Below are positions 1-8,846 of a stretch of 64,000 nt of DNA, piece by piece; the stretch's first letter is position 1; every line of letters starts with the position of its first letter. Source of the DNA: Pseudomonadota bacterium (GTDB lineage Bacteria > Desulfobacterota > Desulfarculia > Desulfarculales > Desulfarculaceae); NCBI GenBank assembly GCA_018896025.1, contig JAHIND010000015.1, positions 1 to 64,000 on the forward strand, written 5' to 3'. The notes under the pieces are model-generated. The model ran no database searches. It had not been told where the DNA came from and was given only the letters and a program-made list of their open reading frames with translations. The position numbers were made by a program, and so were the translations under genes.

Positions 1-2517
1 CTCGATGGCCTCGGGGCCGGTCTGCAGGCCCACCGAGAGCACCACCATGTCGAACAACTCTTCCTTGGCCTCGCCGTCCTCGGTGACGTACTCGATGCGC
101 AGGCGCTCACCCTCTGCCGGGTCCACCGAGTGGACCCTGGAGCGCACGAAACGCACCCCCTTCTCATCCTCGGCCCGGTTGTAGTATTTCTCGAAGTCCT
201 TGCCGTAGGTGCGCATGTCCATGAAGAAGATGGTGGTGTCCAGATCCCCGTGGGAGTGCTCCTTGGCGATCACCGCCTCCTTGATGGCGTACATGCAGCA
301 CACTGCCGAGCAATAGCCGTTGTCGCAGTGGTTGATGTCGCGGCTGCCCACGCACTGGAGCCAGGCGATCTTCTTGGGCTCGGCCCCGTCGCTGGGGCGC
401 TGCAGGTGGCCCTGGTAGGGACCCGAGGCGCTGAGCACCCGCTCGAACTCCATGGCCGAAAGCACGTTGGGGTGCTTGGCGTAGGAGTAGGTGTCGAAGA
501 TGGCCGGGTCAAAGGGCTCGAAGCCGGGCGCCAGGATCACGCTGCCCACGTTGAGGGTGAGTTCCTGGGGCTTCTGGTCGTGGTCCGGGGCGTGGGCCTT
601 GCATGTCTCCACGCACTGTAAGCACTCGCAGCAAACCGCGCAGTTGAGGCAGCGCTCGCCTTCCTGTTGGCCCTGTTCGGCGGTGATGCCCAGTTCGAAC
701 TGATCAAAGTCGCACTTGCGGCTGTCGGCCTCGCGCACCTCCATGTGGGCCCGGGGGGCGCTGGCGATGTCCAGGGGGATGGGGTTGAAGCACTGCTCGT
801 CTTCGGGCTTCAACTCCGGCTTGGCGCGGCCCTCGGCCAGGTCCAGGCCGTCGAACTTGCGCACCATGCTTATGGCCGCGTCGCGTCCGGCGGCCACCGC
901 GCCGATGGCGATCCAGGGGCCGGTCACCGCGTCGCCTCCGGCGAAAACCTTGTCCAGGTTGGTGGTCCTGGTCAAGGGGTCGGCGGCGATGGTCCCCCGG
1001 GGGGTCAGCTCCAGGCCCGAGTCCTTGCCCAGGAAGGACAGGTCGGTGCGCTGGCCGATGGCGGTGATGAAAAGGTCGGCTTCCAGTTCGATGGTGTCAC
1101 TCTCGTCGAACTGGGGGGAGAAGCGGTGGTCGTCGTCAAAGACCCTGGTGCACTTCTTGAGCACCAGGCTGGTGGCCTTGCCGCCGTCGGTGTTGATGGC
1201 CAACACGCCCCGGCGGTGGAACATGGTGATGCCCTCTTCCAGGGCCTCTTCCACTTCCCAGGGGCTGGCCGGGCACTCTTGTTCCGACTCCAGCATGACC
1301 ATGGTCACGTTGGATGCGCCGCCGCGCAGGGCAGTGCGGGCCGCATCGATGGCCACGTTGCCGCCGCCCACCACCAGCACGTTGTCGCCCGAGGGAACCG
1401 TGTTGCCCAGGCTGAGGTCTTGCAGGTAGCCCAGGGCGGGCACCACGTTGGCGCTGTCCTCGCCTTCCACGTTCAGCTTGAAGCTAGACGGCGCGCCCAC
1501 GCCCAGAAATACCGCGTCAAAATCGTTTTGCAGGTCCGCGAAGGTCACGTCGGTGCCGATGGGGGTATTGAGCTTGATCTCCACGCCCATCTTGGTGATC
1601 TGCTCCACCTCCTTGGCCAGGGCCTCCCGGGGCAGGCGATAGGCGGGCACGCCGGTGGCCAGGGCTCCGCCCGCCACGGGCAGGGCCTCGTAGATCACCG
1701 ACTTGATCCCATTGCGGGCCAGGTGGTAGGCGCAGGAGAGGCCCGCCGGGCCGGCGCCCACGATGGCCACCTTTTCGCCGCGGGGCTCCACCTCGGGCTG
1801 GGCCACGTTCTCCACGCCCACCTCGTCGGCCACCAAGCGCTTGATGTCGCGGATGGCGATGGCCTCGTCCACGGTCATGCGGCGGCAGGCGTCCTCGCAG
1901 GGATGGGGGCAGATGCGCCCGATGGTGCCGGGCAGGGGCAGGTCCTTCATGATGATGGCCAGGCTCTCGGCGAACTTGCCCACCTTGGCCATCTGCACGT
2001 AGCCCTGCACGTTAAGATTGGCCGGGCAGGTCACCGAACAGGGAGCCTGGTCCAGCTTGGTTATACCGTAGGCGTTGGGGAAGGCCTGGGCGTAGCGCTT
2101 GAAGGTCGCCTTGCGCTTGCTCAGCCCCTGGTCGAACTCGTTGGGCAGGACCACGGGACACGACTCGATGCAGTCGCCACAGGCGGTGCAGGCCCCCATG
2201 TCCATGTAGCGGGGCTCTTGATGCACCTGCACCTGAAAATCGCCCGGCTCGCCGGAAATGGCGGCCACCTCGGCCTGGGTGAGGATCTCGATGTTCAGGT
2301 GACGCCCGCATTCCACAAGTTTGGGCGAGATGATGCACATGGCGCAGTCGTTGGTGGGGAAGGTCTTGTCCAGTTGGGCCATGCGGCCGCCAATGGCCGT
2401 GGTTTTCTCCACCAGGTAGACGTAGTATCCCGCGTTGGCCAGGTCCAACGAGGCCTGAACGCCGGCTATGCCGGCGCCTACTACCATCACCGCTCCGACT
2501 TTCTTGCTTTGTGCCAT
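1..2517 (-). CDS. HdrA-like flavoprotein fused to an NfnB/GltD-type module (3' end outside window)
   Basis: Runs off the left edge; 839 codons are visible. The N-terminus has an FAD-binding GAGIAG motif (residues 14-19) and the HdrA signature GGRMAQLDKTFPTNDC with nearby cysteines. A ferredoxin-like CTACGDCIESCP follows near residue 110. An insertion from about 158 to 570 looks like NfnB/GltD: a CSVTCP/RICPHPCEDAC iron-sulfur domain, then GAGPAG (~254) and GGGNVA (~386) dinucleotide folds. HdrA sequence then resumes with cysteine-rich CLNCAVCCECLQC (~625) and CSAVCCMYA (~738). HdrA proteins are flavin iron-sulfur subunits of heterodisulfide reductase-like complexes, some electron-bifurcating. 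The insertion suggests direct NAD(P)H use (inference). ATG at 2517 has an AAGGA ribosome site. Partner Hdr subunits are not in the window. Confidence 0.85.
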   Translation of the reverse strand, partial: MAQSKKVGAVMVVGAGIAGVQASLDLANAGYYVYLVEKTTAIGGRMAQLDKTFPTNDCAMCIISPKLVECGRHLNIEILTQAEVAAISGEPGDFQVQVHQEPRYMDMGACTACGDCIESCPVVLPNEFDQGLSKRKATFKRYAQAFPNAYGITKLDQAPCSVTCPANLNVQGYVQMAKVGKFAESLAIIMKDLPLPGTIGRICPHPCEDACRRMTVDEAIAIRDIKRLVADEVGVENVAQPEVEPRGEKVAIVGAGPAGLSCAYHLARNGIKSVIYEALPVAGGALATGVPAYRLPREALAKEVEQITKMGVEIKLNTPIGTDVTFADLQNDFDAVFLGVGAPSSFKLNVEGEDSANVVPALGYLQDLSLGNTVPSGDNVLVVGGGNVAIDAARTALRGGASNVTMVMLESEQECPASPWEVEEALEEGITMFHRRGVLAINTDGGKATSLVLKKCTRVFDDDHRFSPQFDESDTIELEADLFITAIGQRTDLSFLGKDSGLELTPRGTIAADPLTRTTNLDKVFAGGDAVTGPWIAIGAVAAGRDAAISMVRKFDGLDLAEGRAKPELKPEDEQCFNPIPLDIASAPRAHMEVREADSRKCDFDQFELGITAEQGQQEGERCLNCAVCCECLQCVETCKAHAPDHDQKPQELTLNVGSVILAPGFEPFDPAIFDTYSYAKHPNVLSAMEFERVLSASGPYQGHLQRPSDGAEPKKIAWLQCVGSRDINHCDNGYCSAVCCMYAIKEAVIAKEHSHGDLDTTIFFMDMRTYGKDFEKYYNRAEDEKGVRFVRSRVHSVDPAEGERLRIEYVTEDGEAKEELFDMVVLSVGLQTGPEAIE

Positions 2518-2658
2518 TCGACTTCGTCCTTGCAAGCGGTTTTCCGCCGGACCAGCCGCCCGGCGGCTCAGCGGCAAATCACCCCAGGCAGGCGGTTTGC
2601 CACTTTGTGAAAATTATCATTATTTACCTCGGAATAGTAACATTAATCAACGATCGGC

Positions 2659-2687
2659 ACTATAGACAAAAAGCCACACCTTGGCAA
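2659..2687 (-). promoter_or_regulatory. sigma70-type promoter for the hdrA-like gene
   Basis: On the minus strand TTGCCA (2687-2682), a 17-bp spacer, then TATAGT (2664-2659). Read by eye against the consensus; no mapping data. Confidence 0.5.
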
Positions 2688-2834
2688 GTTTTGATTCCCC
2701 CGGCAGGGCAACCCTAGTTAATCCATCAGTTCTATTGATTAATACTGTACACCCCATTAGGGGTCATGTTAGCTCATCCGAGTAGTGAAAACCAAGCCCC
2801 CCCATCGGTCTGAGGTACTTGCTGTGAACAAAAA

Positions 2835-2860
2835 AAGCCCGGGCCTTGCGGCCCGGGCTT
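2835..2860 (-). terminator. Rho-independent terminator of fhs
   Basis: Perfect 11-bp arms (AAGCCCGGGCC) around a 4-nt loop, followed on the minus strand by a run of T (2834-2828). It lies about 30 bp past the fhs stop. Confidence 0.9.
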
Positions 2861-2887
2861 GTAGTCTCGCGGATTCAGTCGTGTTTT

Positions 2888-4660
2888 CTAGAACACGCCC
2901 TTCACCTTGCCGGTTTCCACGTCCACGTCCACCCGACGGTAGGCGGGGTTGGAGCCGGAGCCGGGCATCAGGCTGATGTTGCCGGCCACGGGCACCACGA
3001 ATCCGGCGCCGCCGTAGGTGAGGATGTCGCGCACGAACAGGCGCCAGCCCTTGGGCACGCCCTTGATGGCCGGGTTGTCGCTGAGCGACAGGTGGGTCTT
3101 GACCATGCAGGTGCCCAGCTTGGACAGCTCGGGATCGGCCTCGATCTTCTTGGCCTTGCTCAGAGCGACGTCGGAGTAGTCCGCGCCGTCGGCCCCGTAG
3201 ACCTCCTTGGCGATCATGTCGATGCGCTGGCGCAGGGGAGTGCTCAACTCGTAGAGCAGCTTGAACTCGTTGGGCTCGTTGCAAGCGTCGATGACCGCGT
3301 CGGCGAACTCCAGGGCACCCTCGCCGCCGTGCTCCCAGTGACGCGACAGGGCCACGCGGGCGCCGGCCGCCTCGCCCAGCTCGCGGACCTTGGCGATCTC
3401 GGCGTCGGTGTCGGTGTAGAAGGCGTTGATGCACACCACCGGGTTGATGCCGGCCTTACGCACGGTGTTGATGTGGTGCACCAGGTTCTCGCAGCCCTTC
3501 TCGACCCAGCCCACGTTCTCGCCCTTGTATTCATCGGGCATGGCCTTGCCGGGCACCGGGATGGGCGCGCCGCCGTGGCACTTCAGGGCCCGGATGGTGG
3601 CCACCACCACCGCGCAGTTGGGCTTCAGGCCGCTGTAGCGGCACTTCAGGTTCCAGAACTTCTCGAAGCCGATGTCCGCGCCGAAGCCCGACTCGGTGAC
3701 GTGGTAGTCGCCCAGCTTCAGGGCCACGCGGTCGGCGATGATGGAGCTCTGGCCGATGGCGATGTTGGCGAAGGGACCGGCGTGCACGAACACCGGCTGG
3801 CCTTCCAGGGTCTGCAGCAGGTTGGGGTTCAGAGCCTCGACCATCCAGGCGGTCATGGCGCCGTCCACCTGCAGGTCCTTGGTGGTGATGGCTTTGCCCT
3901 GTTTGTTGTAGGCCACCACGATTTTGCCCATGCGCTCGCGCATGTCGGCCAGATCCTTGGCCACGGCCAGGATGGCCATAACCTCGGAGCTCACCGCGAT
4001 GCCGAACTTGGACTGCATCATGAAGCCGTCGGTGCGTCCGCCCAGGCCCATGATGATGTTCCTGAGGCCCTGGCAGCAGAAGTCGATGATCCAGCCCATC
4101 TCGATGTTGGTAGGATCGATGTCCAGGCGCTCCATGTTGCTCAGGCGCATGAGCTGCTCGTCGGTGTAGTTGCGCTCGTGCTGCATGCGCGAGTTCAGCG
4201 CCACCATGGCCAGGTTGTGGGCGTTCATGATGGCGTTGATGTCGCCGGTCAGACCCAGGCTGAAGGGGGTCAAGGGGATGCACTGGGCCAAGCCGCCGCC
4301 GGCTGCCGATCCCTTGATATTCATGGTGGGGCCGCCGGAGGGCTGACGAATGGCCGCGGTCACGTTGACCTTGCGCTGGCCCAGGCCCTCTACCAGACCC
4401 ATGGAGGAAGTGGACTTGCCCTCTCCCAGGGGGGTGGGGGTGATGGCGGTCACGTCGATGTACTTGCCGTCCGGCCGGTCCTTGAGCCGCTCGAGCAACT
4501 TCTTAAAGTCCACCTTGGCCACGTAGTGACCGTGCAGCAGGAGTTCCTCGTCAGTGATCCCCAACTCACTGGCGATATCCTTGATGGGCCTCATGTACTC
4601 TTCGGCTGCCTCCGCGATTACGTAATCCGGATTTTCTCTGGGATCTGGCAGCTTGGACAT
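2888..4660 (-). CDS. fhs: Formate--tetrahydrofolate ligase
   Basis: 590 aa. Makes 10-formyl-THF from formate, THF and ATP; in acetogens and many sulfate reducers this is the entry to the methyl branch of the Wood-Ljungdahl pathway. The family P-loop [11 protein letters not shown] lies at residues 74-84, and the homology runs the full length, ending in the usual [15 protein letters not shown] region. Length is slightly above the common ~555 aa because of an N-terminal extension. ATG at 4660 has a strong AAGGAGGAT site. It stands alone between its own promoter and terminator, divergent from nfnAB, and follows a structured leader. Oxidative or reductive direction cannot be told from sequence. 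Confidence 0.97.
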   Translation of the reverse strand: MSKLPDPRENPDYVIAEAAEEYMRPIKDIASELGITDEELLLHGHYVAKVDFKKLLERLKDRPDGKYIDVTAITPTPLGEGKSTSSMGLVEGLGQRKVNVTAAIRQPSGGPTMNIKGSAAGGGLAQCIPLTPFSLGLTGDINAIMNAHNLAMVALNSRMQHERNYTDEQLMRLSNMERLDIDPTNIEMGWIIDFCCQGLRNIIMGLGGRTDGFMMQSKFGIAVSSEVMAILAVAKDLADMRERMGKIVVAYNKQGKAITTKDLQVDGAMTAWMVEALNPNLLQTLEGQPVFVHAGPFANIAIGQSSIIADRVALKLGDYHVTESGFGADIGFEKFWNLKCRYSGLKPNCAVVVATIRALKCHGGAPIPVPGKAMPDEYKGENVGWVEKGCENLVHHINTVRKAGINPVVCINAFYTDTDAEIAKVRELGEAAGARVALSRHWEHGGEGALEFADAVIDACNEPNEFKLLYELSTPLRQRIDMIAKEVYGADGADYSDVALSKAKKIEADPELSKLGTCMVKTHLSLSDNPAIKGVPKGWRLFVRDILTYGGAGFVVPVAGNISLMPGSGSNPAYRRVDVDVETGKVKGVF

Positions 4661-4701
4661 AGTTAAATCCTCCTTAACAAATCAAAAGCGCGGCAGTGCT
4701 T

Positions 4702-4765
4702 AAAAGGTCCGGCGAAGCCCCGGTGATTTCCGGCGGCGCCTCCGAGCCAGATGGCAAGACCTTTT
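4702..4765 (-). promoter_or_regulatory. Structured 5' leader of fhs, class unknown
   Basis: On the minus strand AAAAGGTC (4765-4758) pairs with GACCTTTT (4709-4702), enclosing GC-rich pieces that can form further stems such as CCGG-N6-CCGG. It sits about 40-100 nt before the fhs start. It resembles no riboswitch I can name; the ZTP (pfl) class was considered and its conserved 3' core was not found. Confidence 0.35.
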
Positions 4766-4841
4766 GCCTAAAAGGTGCTTGTTAGTGATCTAAGCCAGCC
4801 CCCCCGCCCAACCTTTCGGCGGAATGAAATGGCTATGTCGG

Positions 4842-4870
4842 CGAATAGCATGTTCTACAACCCAGGTCAA
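4842..4870 (-). promoter_or_regulatory. sigma70-type promoter for fhs
   Basis: Minus strand TTGACC, 17-bp spacer, TATTCG. Confidence 0.5.
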
Positions 4871-4945
4871 GAGAATTAAGTCACAAACACCCGATGCCGA
4901 CACCTTTAGATCCCCGCGAAGAGTACCACAACGTGCGATTTTGCT

Positions 4946-4974
4946 TTGACTAATTCCGACCCCAATGGTAATGA
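4946..4974 (+). promoter_or_regulatory. sigma70-type promoter for nfnAB
   Basis: TTGACT, 17-bp spacer, TAATGA, about 125 bp before the nfnA start. Confidence 0.45.
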
Positions 4975-5097
4975 CAACACCAGCCTGTCGGCGCTATAAG
5001 TATCCGGCTGCCCTTTTTTTAATTTAATCCCCCATGGTCTTAAGGTGTTACCCTGAAGGCCGGGCGAGTCCGTCCCAAGAAACGCTGAGGAGATTCC

Positions 5098-5952
5098 ATG
5101 TACAAGATCCTAGCCAAGAGGGTTTTGGCCCAGGGCACGGTGGTGGAGAACGAAATCGAAGCCCCGCGCATCGCGGTCAAGGCCAAACCGGGCCAGTTTG
5201 TCATCCTGCGAGTGAACGAGACCGGGGAGCGCATTCCCCTGACCATGGCCGACTCCGACCCTAGGCGGGGCACCATCACCATCATCTACCAAGTGGTGGG
5301 CAAAACCACCGCCCTGCTCAAGAGCCTGGAAGTGATGGATTCCATCATGGACATCGCCGGGCCTCTGGGCACTCCCACCCCCATCGAGAAAAAGGGCACC
5401 ATCATCTGCGTGGGCGGCGGCACCGGCGTGGCCGTGCTGCACCCCATCACCCGCGGCTTCCACGAGGCGGGCAACAAGGTTATCAGCATCATCGGGGCGC
5501 GCACCCAGGAGCTTCTCATCATGGAAGAAAAGATGAAGAAGGCCTCCGACGAGCTTTACGTGTGCACCGACGACGGCTCCTATGGCCACCACGGCTTCGT
5601 CACCGACGTGTTGCGCGAGCAGCTCACCAAGCTGGGCGGCGAGGTCAAGGAGGCGGTGTGCATCGGGCCGGTGCCCATGATGAAGTTCTGCTCCAAGGTC
5701 ACCCAGGAGTACGGCGTGCCCACCATGGTCAGCCTCAACGCCATCATGGTGGACGGCACGGGCATGTGCGGCTGCTGCCGGGTGCAGGTGGGCGGCGAGA
5801 CCAAGTTCGCCTGCGTGGACGGTCCGGAGTTCGACGCCCACAAGGTGGACTTCGAGGGCCTGTCCAAGCGCCTGACCGCCTACGTGCCCCAGGAAAGACA
5901 AGCCATGGACCGTTACGAGAAAAAGTGCGCCTGCGAGACCCAGGGCAAATAA
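5098..5952 (+). CDS. nfnA: NADH-dependent ferredoxin:NADP+ oxidoreductase subunit NfnA
   Basis: 284 aa; small flavoprotein subunit of the cytoplasmic electron-bifurcating transhydrogenase NfnAB, which couples NADPH oxidation to reduction of NAD+ and ferredoxin. It has a PyrK/FNR-like fold: an FAD domain in the first 100 residues, the nucleotide-binding GGGTGVAVLHP from about 105, and a C-terminal cysteine cluster (GMCGCC at 222-227, then FACVD near 238) for a [2Fe-2S] centre. ATG with GAGGAG just upstream. nfnB follows after 13 bp and completes the enzyme. The same fold is annotated as sulfide dehydrogenase beta subunit (SudB) in some genomes; pairing with an NfnB-like gene supports Nfn. Confidence 0.92.
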   Translation: MYKILAKRVLAQGTVVENEIEAPRIAVKAKPGQFVILRVNETGERIPLTMADSDPRRGTITIIYQVVGKTTALLKSLEVMDSIMDIAGPLGTPTPIEKKGTIICVGGGTGVAVLHPITRGFHEAGNKVISIIGARTQELLIMEEKMKKASDELYVCTDDGSYGHHGFVTDVLREQLTKLGGEVKEAVCIGPVPMMKFCSKVTQEYGVPTMVSLNAIMVDGTGMCGCCRVQVGGETKFACVDGPEFDAHKVDFEGLSKRLTAYVPQERQAMDRYEKKCACETQGK

Positions 5953-5965
5953 GGAGAGCGTGAGC

Positions 5966-7375
5966 ATGGCCGAAAACGCAAAAAAGGAAAAAGCCCCGCG
6001 CACCCCGATGCCCGAACAAAAGCCCGAGGTGCGCCGCCGCAATTTTGAAGAAGTGCCCCTGGGCTACACCGCCGAGATGGCCCAGGCCGAGGCCCAGCGC
6101 TGTCTCCAGTGCAAAAAGCCCTCCTGCAAGCAGGGCTGCCCGGTGAACGTGGACATCCCCGAATTCATCGCCGAGATCGCCCAGGGCAACTATGCCGGGG
6201 CCATCATGAAGCTGTGGGAGAAAAACTCCCTGCCCGCCGTGTGCGGCCGGGTGTGCCCCCAGGAGAACCAGTGCGAGGGCCTGTGCATCGTGGGCAAGAA
6301 GGACAAGCCCGTGGCCATCGGCAACCTGGAGCGCTTCGCCGCCGACTGGGCCCGGGCCGAAAAGGACCTGCCCATGCCCCCCAAGAAGGCCCCCACCGGC
6401 AAGAAGGTGGCGGTGGTGGGTTCGGGCCCCGGCAGCCTCACCGTAGCCGGCGACCTGATCCGCAACGGCCACGAGGTCACCGTGTTCGAGGCCTTCCACA
6501 AGCCCGGCGGCGTCTTGGTCTACGGCATCCCCGAGTTCCGCCTTCCCAAGGAGATCGTAGCCTCCGAGGTCAACTTCCTGGAGCGCCTGGGCGTGAAGGT
6601 GGAGTGCAACATGGTGGTGGGCTCCACGGTTACCGTGGACGAGCTGCTTGAAGAAGAAGGCTTCGACGCCATCTACCTGGGCGTGGGCGCGGGCCTGCCC
6701 CGCTTCGTGGGCGTGCCCGGCGAAAACCTCATCGGCGTCTACAGCGCCAACGAGTACCTCACCCGGGCCAACCTGATGAAAGGCTACCTGTTCCCCGAGT
6801 ACGACACCCCCCTGGTGGGCGGCGAGCACGTGTGCGTGTTCGGCGGCGGCAACGTGGCCATGGACAGCCTGCGCACCGCCATGCGCATGGGCTGCGACGA
6901 CGTGAAGTGCGTGTACCGCCGCTCCGAGGAGGAGCTTCCCGCCCGCGGCGAGGAGGTGCACCACGCCAAGGACGAGGGCATCCAGTTCTTCCTGCTGCAC
7001 GCCCCCCTGCGCTTCATCGGCGACGATGACAACCGCCTCAAGGCGGTGGAGCTTCAGGAGATGAAGCTGGGCGAGCCCGACGCCAGCGGCCGCCGCCGTC
7101 CCGAGCCCATCCCCGGCTCGGTGAAGACCCTGGACTGCGACCTGGCCATCATTGCCATCGGCTCCGGGGCCAACCCGCTCATCACCCGGACCACTCCCGG
7201 CCTGGCCGTGAACAAGTGGGGCTACATCGAGGCCGACGAGGCGGGCAAGACCAAGAAGGCCGGCGTGTGGGCGGGCGGCGACATCGTCACCGGCGCGGCC
7301 ACGGTCATCAAGGCCGCCGGGGCGGGCCGCCTGGCCGCCAACAGCATCCACCAGTACCTGACCTGGGGCTGGTAG
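5966..7375 (+). CDS. nfnB: NADH-dependent ferredoxin:NADP+ oxidoreductase subunit NfnB (GltD-like)
   Basis: 469 aa; large subunit carrying the bifurcating FAD, [4Fe-4S] clusters and the NADPH site. N-terminal cysteines CKKPSCKQGCP (~49-59) and CGRVCPQENQCEGLC form the iron-sulfur domain; GSGPGS (~152) binds FAD and GGGNVAMD (~293) NAD(P)H. It closes with WAGGDIVTGAATVI, typical of the glutamate synthase small-subunit family. ATG 5966 is preferred because AAGGAGAG ends 7 bp before it; the in-frame GTG at 5960 is too close. No glutamate synthase large subunit is nearby, so Nfn is favoured over GltD. Co-transcribed with nfnA. Confidence 0.93.
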   Translation: MAENAKKEKAPRTPMPEQKPEVRRRNFEEVPLGYTAEMAQAEAQRCLQCKKPSCKQGCPVNVDIPEFIAEIAQGNYAGAIMKLWEKNSLPAVCGRVCPQENQCEGLCIVGKKDKPVAIGNLERFAADWARAEKDLPMPPKKAPTGKKVAVVGSGPGSLTVAGDLIRNGHEVTVFEAFHKPGGVLVYGIPEFRLPKEIVASEVNFLERLGVKVECNMVVGSTVTVDELLEEEGFDAIYLGVGAGLPRFVGVPGENLIGVYSANEYLTRANLMKGYLFPEYDTPLVGGEHVCVFGGGNVAMDSLRTAMRMGCDDVKCVYRRSEEELPARGEEVHHAKDEGIQFFLLHAPLRFIGDDDNRLKAVELQEMKLGEPDASGRRRPEPIPGSVKTLDCDLAIIAIGSGANPLITRTTPGLAVNKWGYIEADEAGKTKKAGVWAGGDIVTGAATVIKAAGAGRLAANSIHQYLTWGW

Positions 7376-7406
7376 AGCGAGGGACCGGGATCAACCCAAT
7401 GAAAAC

Positions 7407-7437
7407 GGGGCGCACCGCTTGTTGGGCGGTGCGCCCC
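7407..7437 (+). terminator. Terminator of nfnAB
   Basis: Perfect 12-bp arms GGGGCGCACCGC / GCGGTGCGCCCC with a 7-nt loop; the tail ACTTTATTA is only moderately T-rich. Confidence 0.7.
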
Positions 7438-7605
7438 ACTTTATTATGTGAAAGTCTGTCGAAATTATTAGTGCCGTGGTAAATAATCCGGCATATAAAG
7501 AGTAGCAACTACAACCAAACTCACGCCGCGCCACGGCACGGGAGCAACCCGCCGGAGTCGTCCGGCCCGCCGTAAGCGCGGCCACGCTAAAAGCAGCCAA
7601 GTATC

Positions 7606-8391
7606 ATGCTCGACGTACAAAACCAGCCCGACCACCGCAACATCGCCATCGACAAGGTGGGGGTGAAGAATATCCGCTACCCCATCACCGTGTTGGACCG
7701 GGCCAACGGCTCTCAGCAGACCGTGGCCTCCATCAACATGTACGTGAACCTGCCCCACCAGTACAAGGGCACCCACATGAGCCGCTTTATCGAGCTTCTG
7801 AGCGAGTACAGCGGCAGCATAAACATAAGCAACATCCCCGACATCCTGGAGGAGATGAAGCGCCGCCTGGACGCCGAGAGCGCCCACATCGAGGTGGAGT
7901 TCCCCTATTTCCTGGAAAAGTCCGCCCCGGTGAGCCAGGCCCAAGGGCTCATGGAATACGGCGTGGCCTTCCGGGGCAGCCTCAACGGCGCGGGCATGGA
8001 TCTGGTGGTGGAAATCGCCGTGCCGGTGACCACCCTGTGCCCCTGCTCCAAGGAGATAAGCGCCTCGGGCGCCCACAACCAGCGGGGAGTGGTGCGCCTG
8101 GCGGTGAGGTTCAAGCGCTTCATTTGGATCGAGGACCTCATCCACATGGTGGAGAGCAGCGCCTCATCCGAGGTGTTCTCCCTGCTCAAGCGCGAGGACG
8201 AGAAATTCGTCACCGAGCACGCCTACGAGAACCCCATGTTCGTGGAGGACGTGGTGCGCGAGGTGGCCAGCAAGCTCAGCGACGACCGCAACATCATCTG
8301 GTTCACCGTGGACAGCGAGAACTTCGAGTCCATCCACAACCATTCGGCCTACGCTTACATCGAGTGCGATAAGCGCTCCCCCAAGGCCTGA
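7606..8391 (+). CDS. folE2: GTP cyclohydrolase FolE2 (type IB)
   Basis: 261 aa. Converts GTP to dihydroneopterin triphosphate, the first step to folate, which this organism needs for C1 metabolism. FolE2 is the metal-flexible alternative to FolE. The family's conserved cysteines occur in TTLCPCSKEIS (Cys145 and Cys147), followed by HNQRG; it ends in the usual NFESIHNHSAYA region. Full length for the family. Preceded by a 230-bp gap that is AT-rich around 7440-7500 and may hold the promoter. The next gene starts 7 bp after the stop, so the two are probably co-transcribed. Confidence 0.95.
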   Translation: MLDVQNQPDHRNIAIDKVGVKNIRYPITVLDRANGSQQTVASINMYVNLPHQYKGTHMSRFIELLSEYSGSINISNIPDILEEMKRRLDAESAHIEVEFPYFLEKSAPVSQAQGLMEYGVAFRGSLNGAGMDLVVEIAVPVTTLCPCSKEISASGAHNQRGVVRLAVRFKRFIWIEDLIHMVESSASSEVFSLLKREDEKFVTEHAYENPMFVEDVVREVASKLSDDRNIIWFTVDSENFESIHNHSAYAYIECDKRSPKA

Positions 8392-8398
8392 GCCTCCC

Positions 8399-8737
8399 GT
8401 GGACCTTCCGCCCAACATCGAGGATAAAGACCTGGTCTGGGAGTTTTTCCGGGGCACCGGGCCCGGCGGGCAGCACCGCAACAAGACCGAGACCGGGGTG
8501 CGCCTCACCCACCTGCCCAGCGGCATCGTGGTAACCGCCACCGAGCGCCGCTCCCAGTACCAGAACCGCGAGGTGGCCCTGCTGCGCCTGGCCGACGCCC
8601 TGGCCGAAAAGAGCAAGCCTCCCCCCAAGCCCCGGCGGGCCACCAAGCCCACCAGGGCGGCCAAGCGCCGCCGTTTGGAAGCCAAAAAGCAGCGGGGACA
8701 GACAAAAGCCCTACGCCGCAAACCAGTGGGAGACTAG
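8399..8737 (+). CDS. Peptide chain release factor-like protein with GGQ motif
   Basis: 112 aa. It contains the ribosomal peptidyl-tRNA hydrolysis motif GTGPGGQHRNKTETGV (residues 19-34) and a lysine/arginine-rich C-terminal tail, but no stop-codon recognition domain. This is the layout of ArfB/YaeJ-type rescue factors and other short RF-1-domain proteins, so a role in freeing stalled ribosomes is likely but not proven. It starts with GTG at 8399, 7 bp after folE2, with a poor ribosome site, suggesting translation coupled to folE2. A hairpin terminator follows. Confidence 0.8.
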   Translation: MDLPPNIEDKDLVWEFFRGTGPGGQHRNKTETGVRLTHLPSGIVVTATERRSQYQNREVALLRLADALAEKSKPPPKPRRATKPTRAAKRRRLEAKKQRGQTKALRRKPVGD

Positions 8738-8801
8738 CCTGTATATTTCGTGAAGGTTGGGCGGCAATCCCAGCTAATTAGCAGTTAAGCCAAACCTGAG
8801 G

Positions 8802-8830
8802 AAACCCTTCCCCTTGCGGGGCCGGGTTTT
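8802..8830 (+). terminator. Probable terminator after folE2 and the RF-like gene
   Basis: AAACCC..CCCC / GGGG..GGGTTTT hairpin followed by TTTTCTTT on the plus strand. Confidence 0.6.
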
Positions 8831-8846
8831 CTTTGGGCCTGGCACA

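Larger units (their letters stand above)
2518..2887. other. AT-rich intergenic region upstream of the hdrA-like gene
   Basis: No gene seen. It holds the minus-strand hdrA-like promoter, its leader of about 140 nt and the fhs terminator. Three related octamers surround the promoter: TTAATCAA (2643-2650), TTAATCCA (2718-2725) and TTGATTAA (2735-2742), which could be operator sites. Confidence 0.5.
4661..5097. other. Divergent control region between fhs and nfnA
   Basis: No gene. It holds one promoter in each direction, a leader of about 170 nt for fhs with an inverted repeat (4702-4765), and a leader of about 115 nt for nfnA that includes a T-run (4995-5001) after a weak hairpin. It is less GC-rich than the flanking genes. 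Confidence 0.6.

Noticed and set aside
667..2610. 647-codon plus-strand open frame
   Set aside because: It is antisense to the hdrA-like gene; GC-rich codon use leaves the opposite strand open. Its product is His/Gly/Ala-rich without motifs.
2590..2640. Possible Rex site (TTTGTGAAAATTATCA)
   Set aside because: Only the left half matches TTGTGA; the right half is too different from TCACAA.
2846..4666. 606-codon plus-strand open frame
   Set aside because: Antisense shadow of fhs, which has clear family motifs and a ribosome site.
4702..4840. ZTP (pfl) riboswitch before fhs
   Set aside because: The gene context fits, but the conserved 3' CCGCCUGGGCA-like core is absent, so only an unclassified leader is reported.
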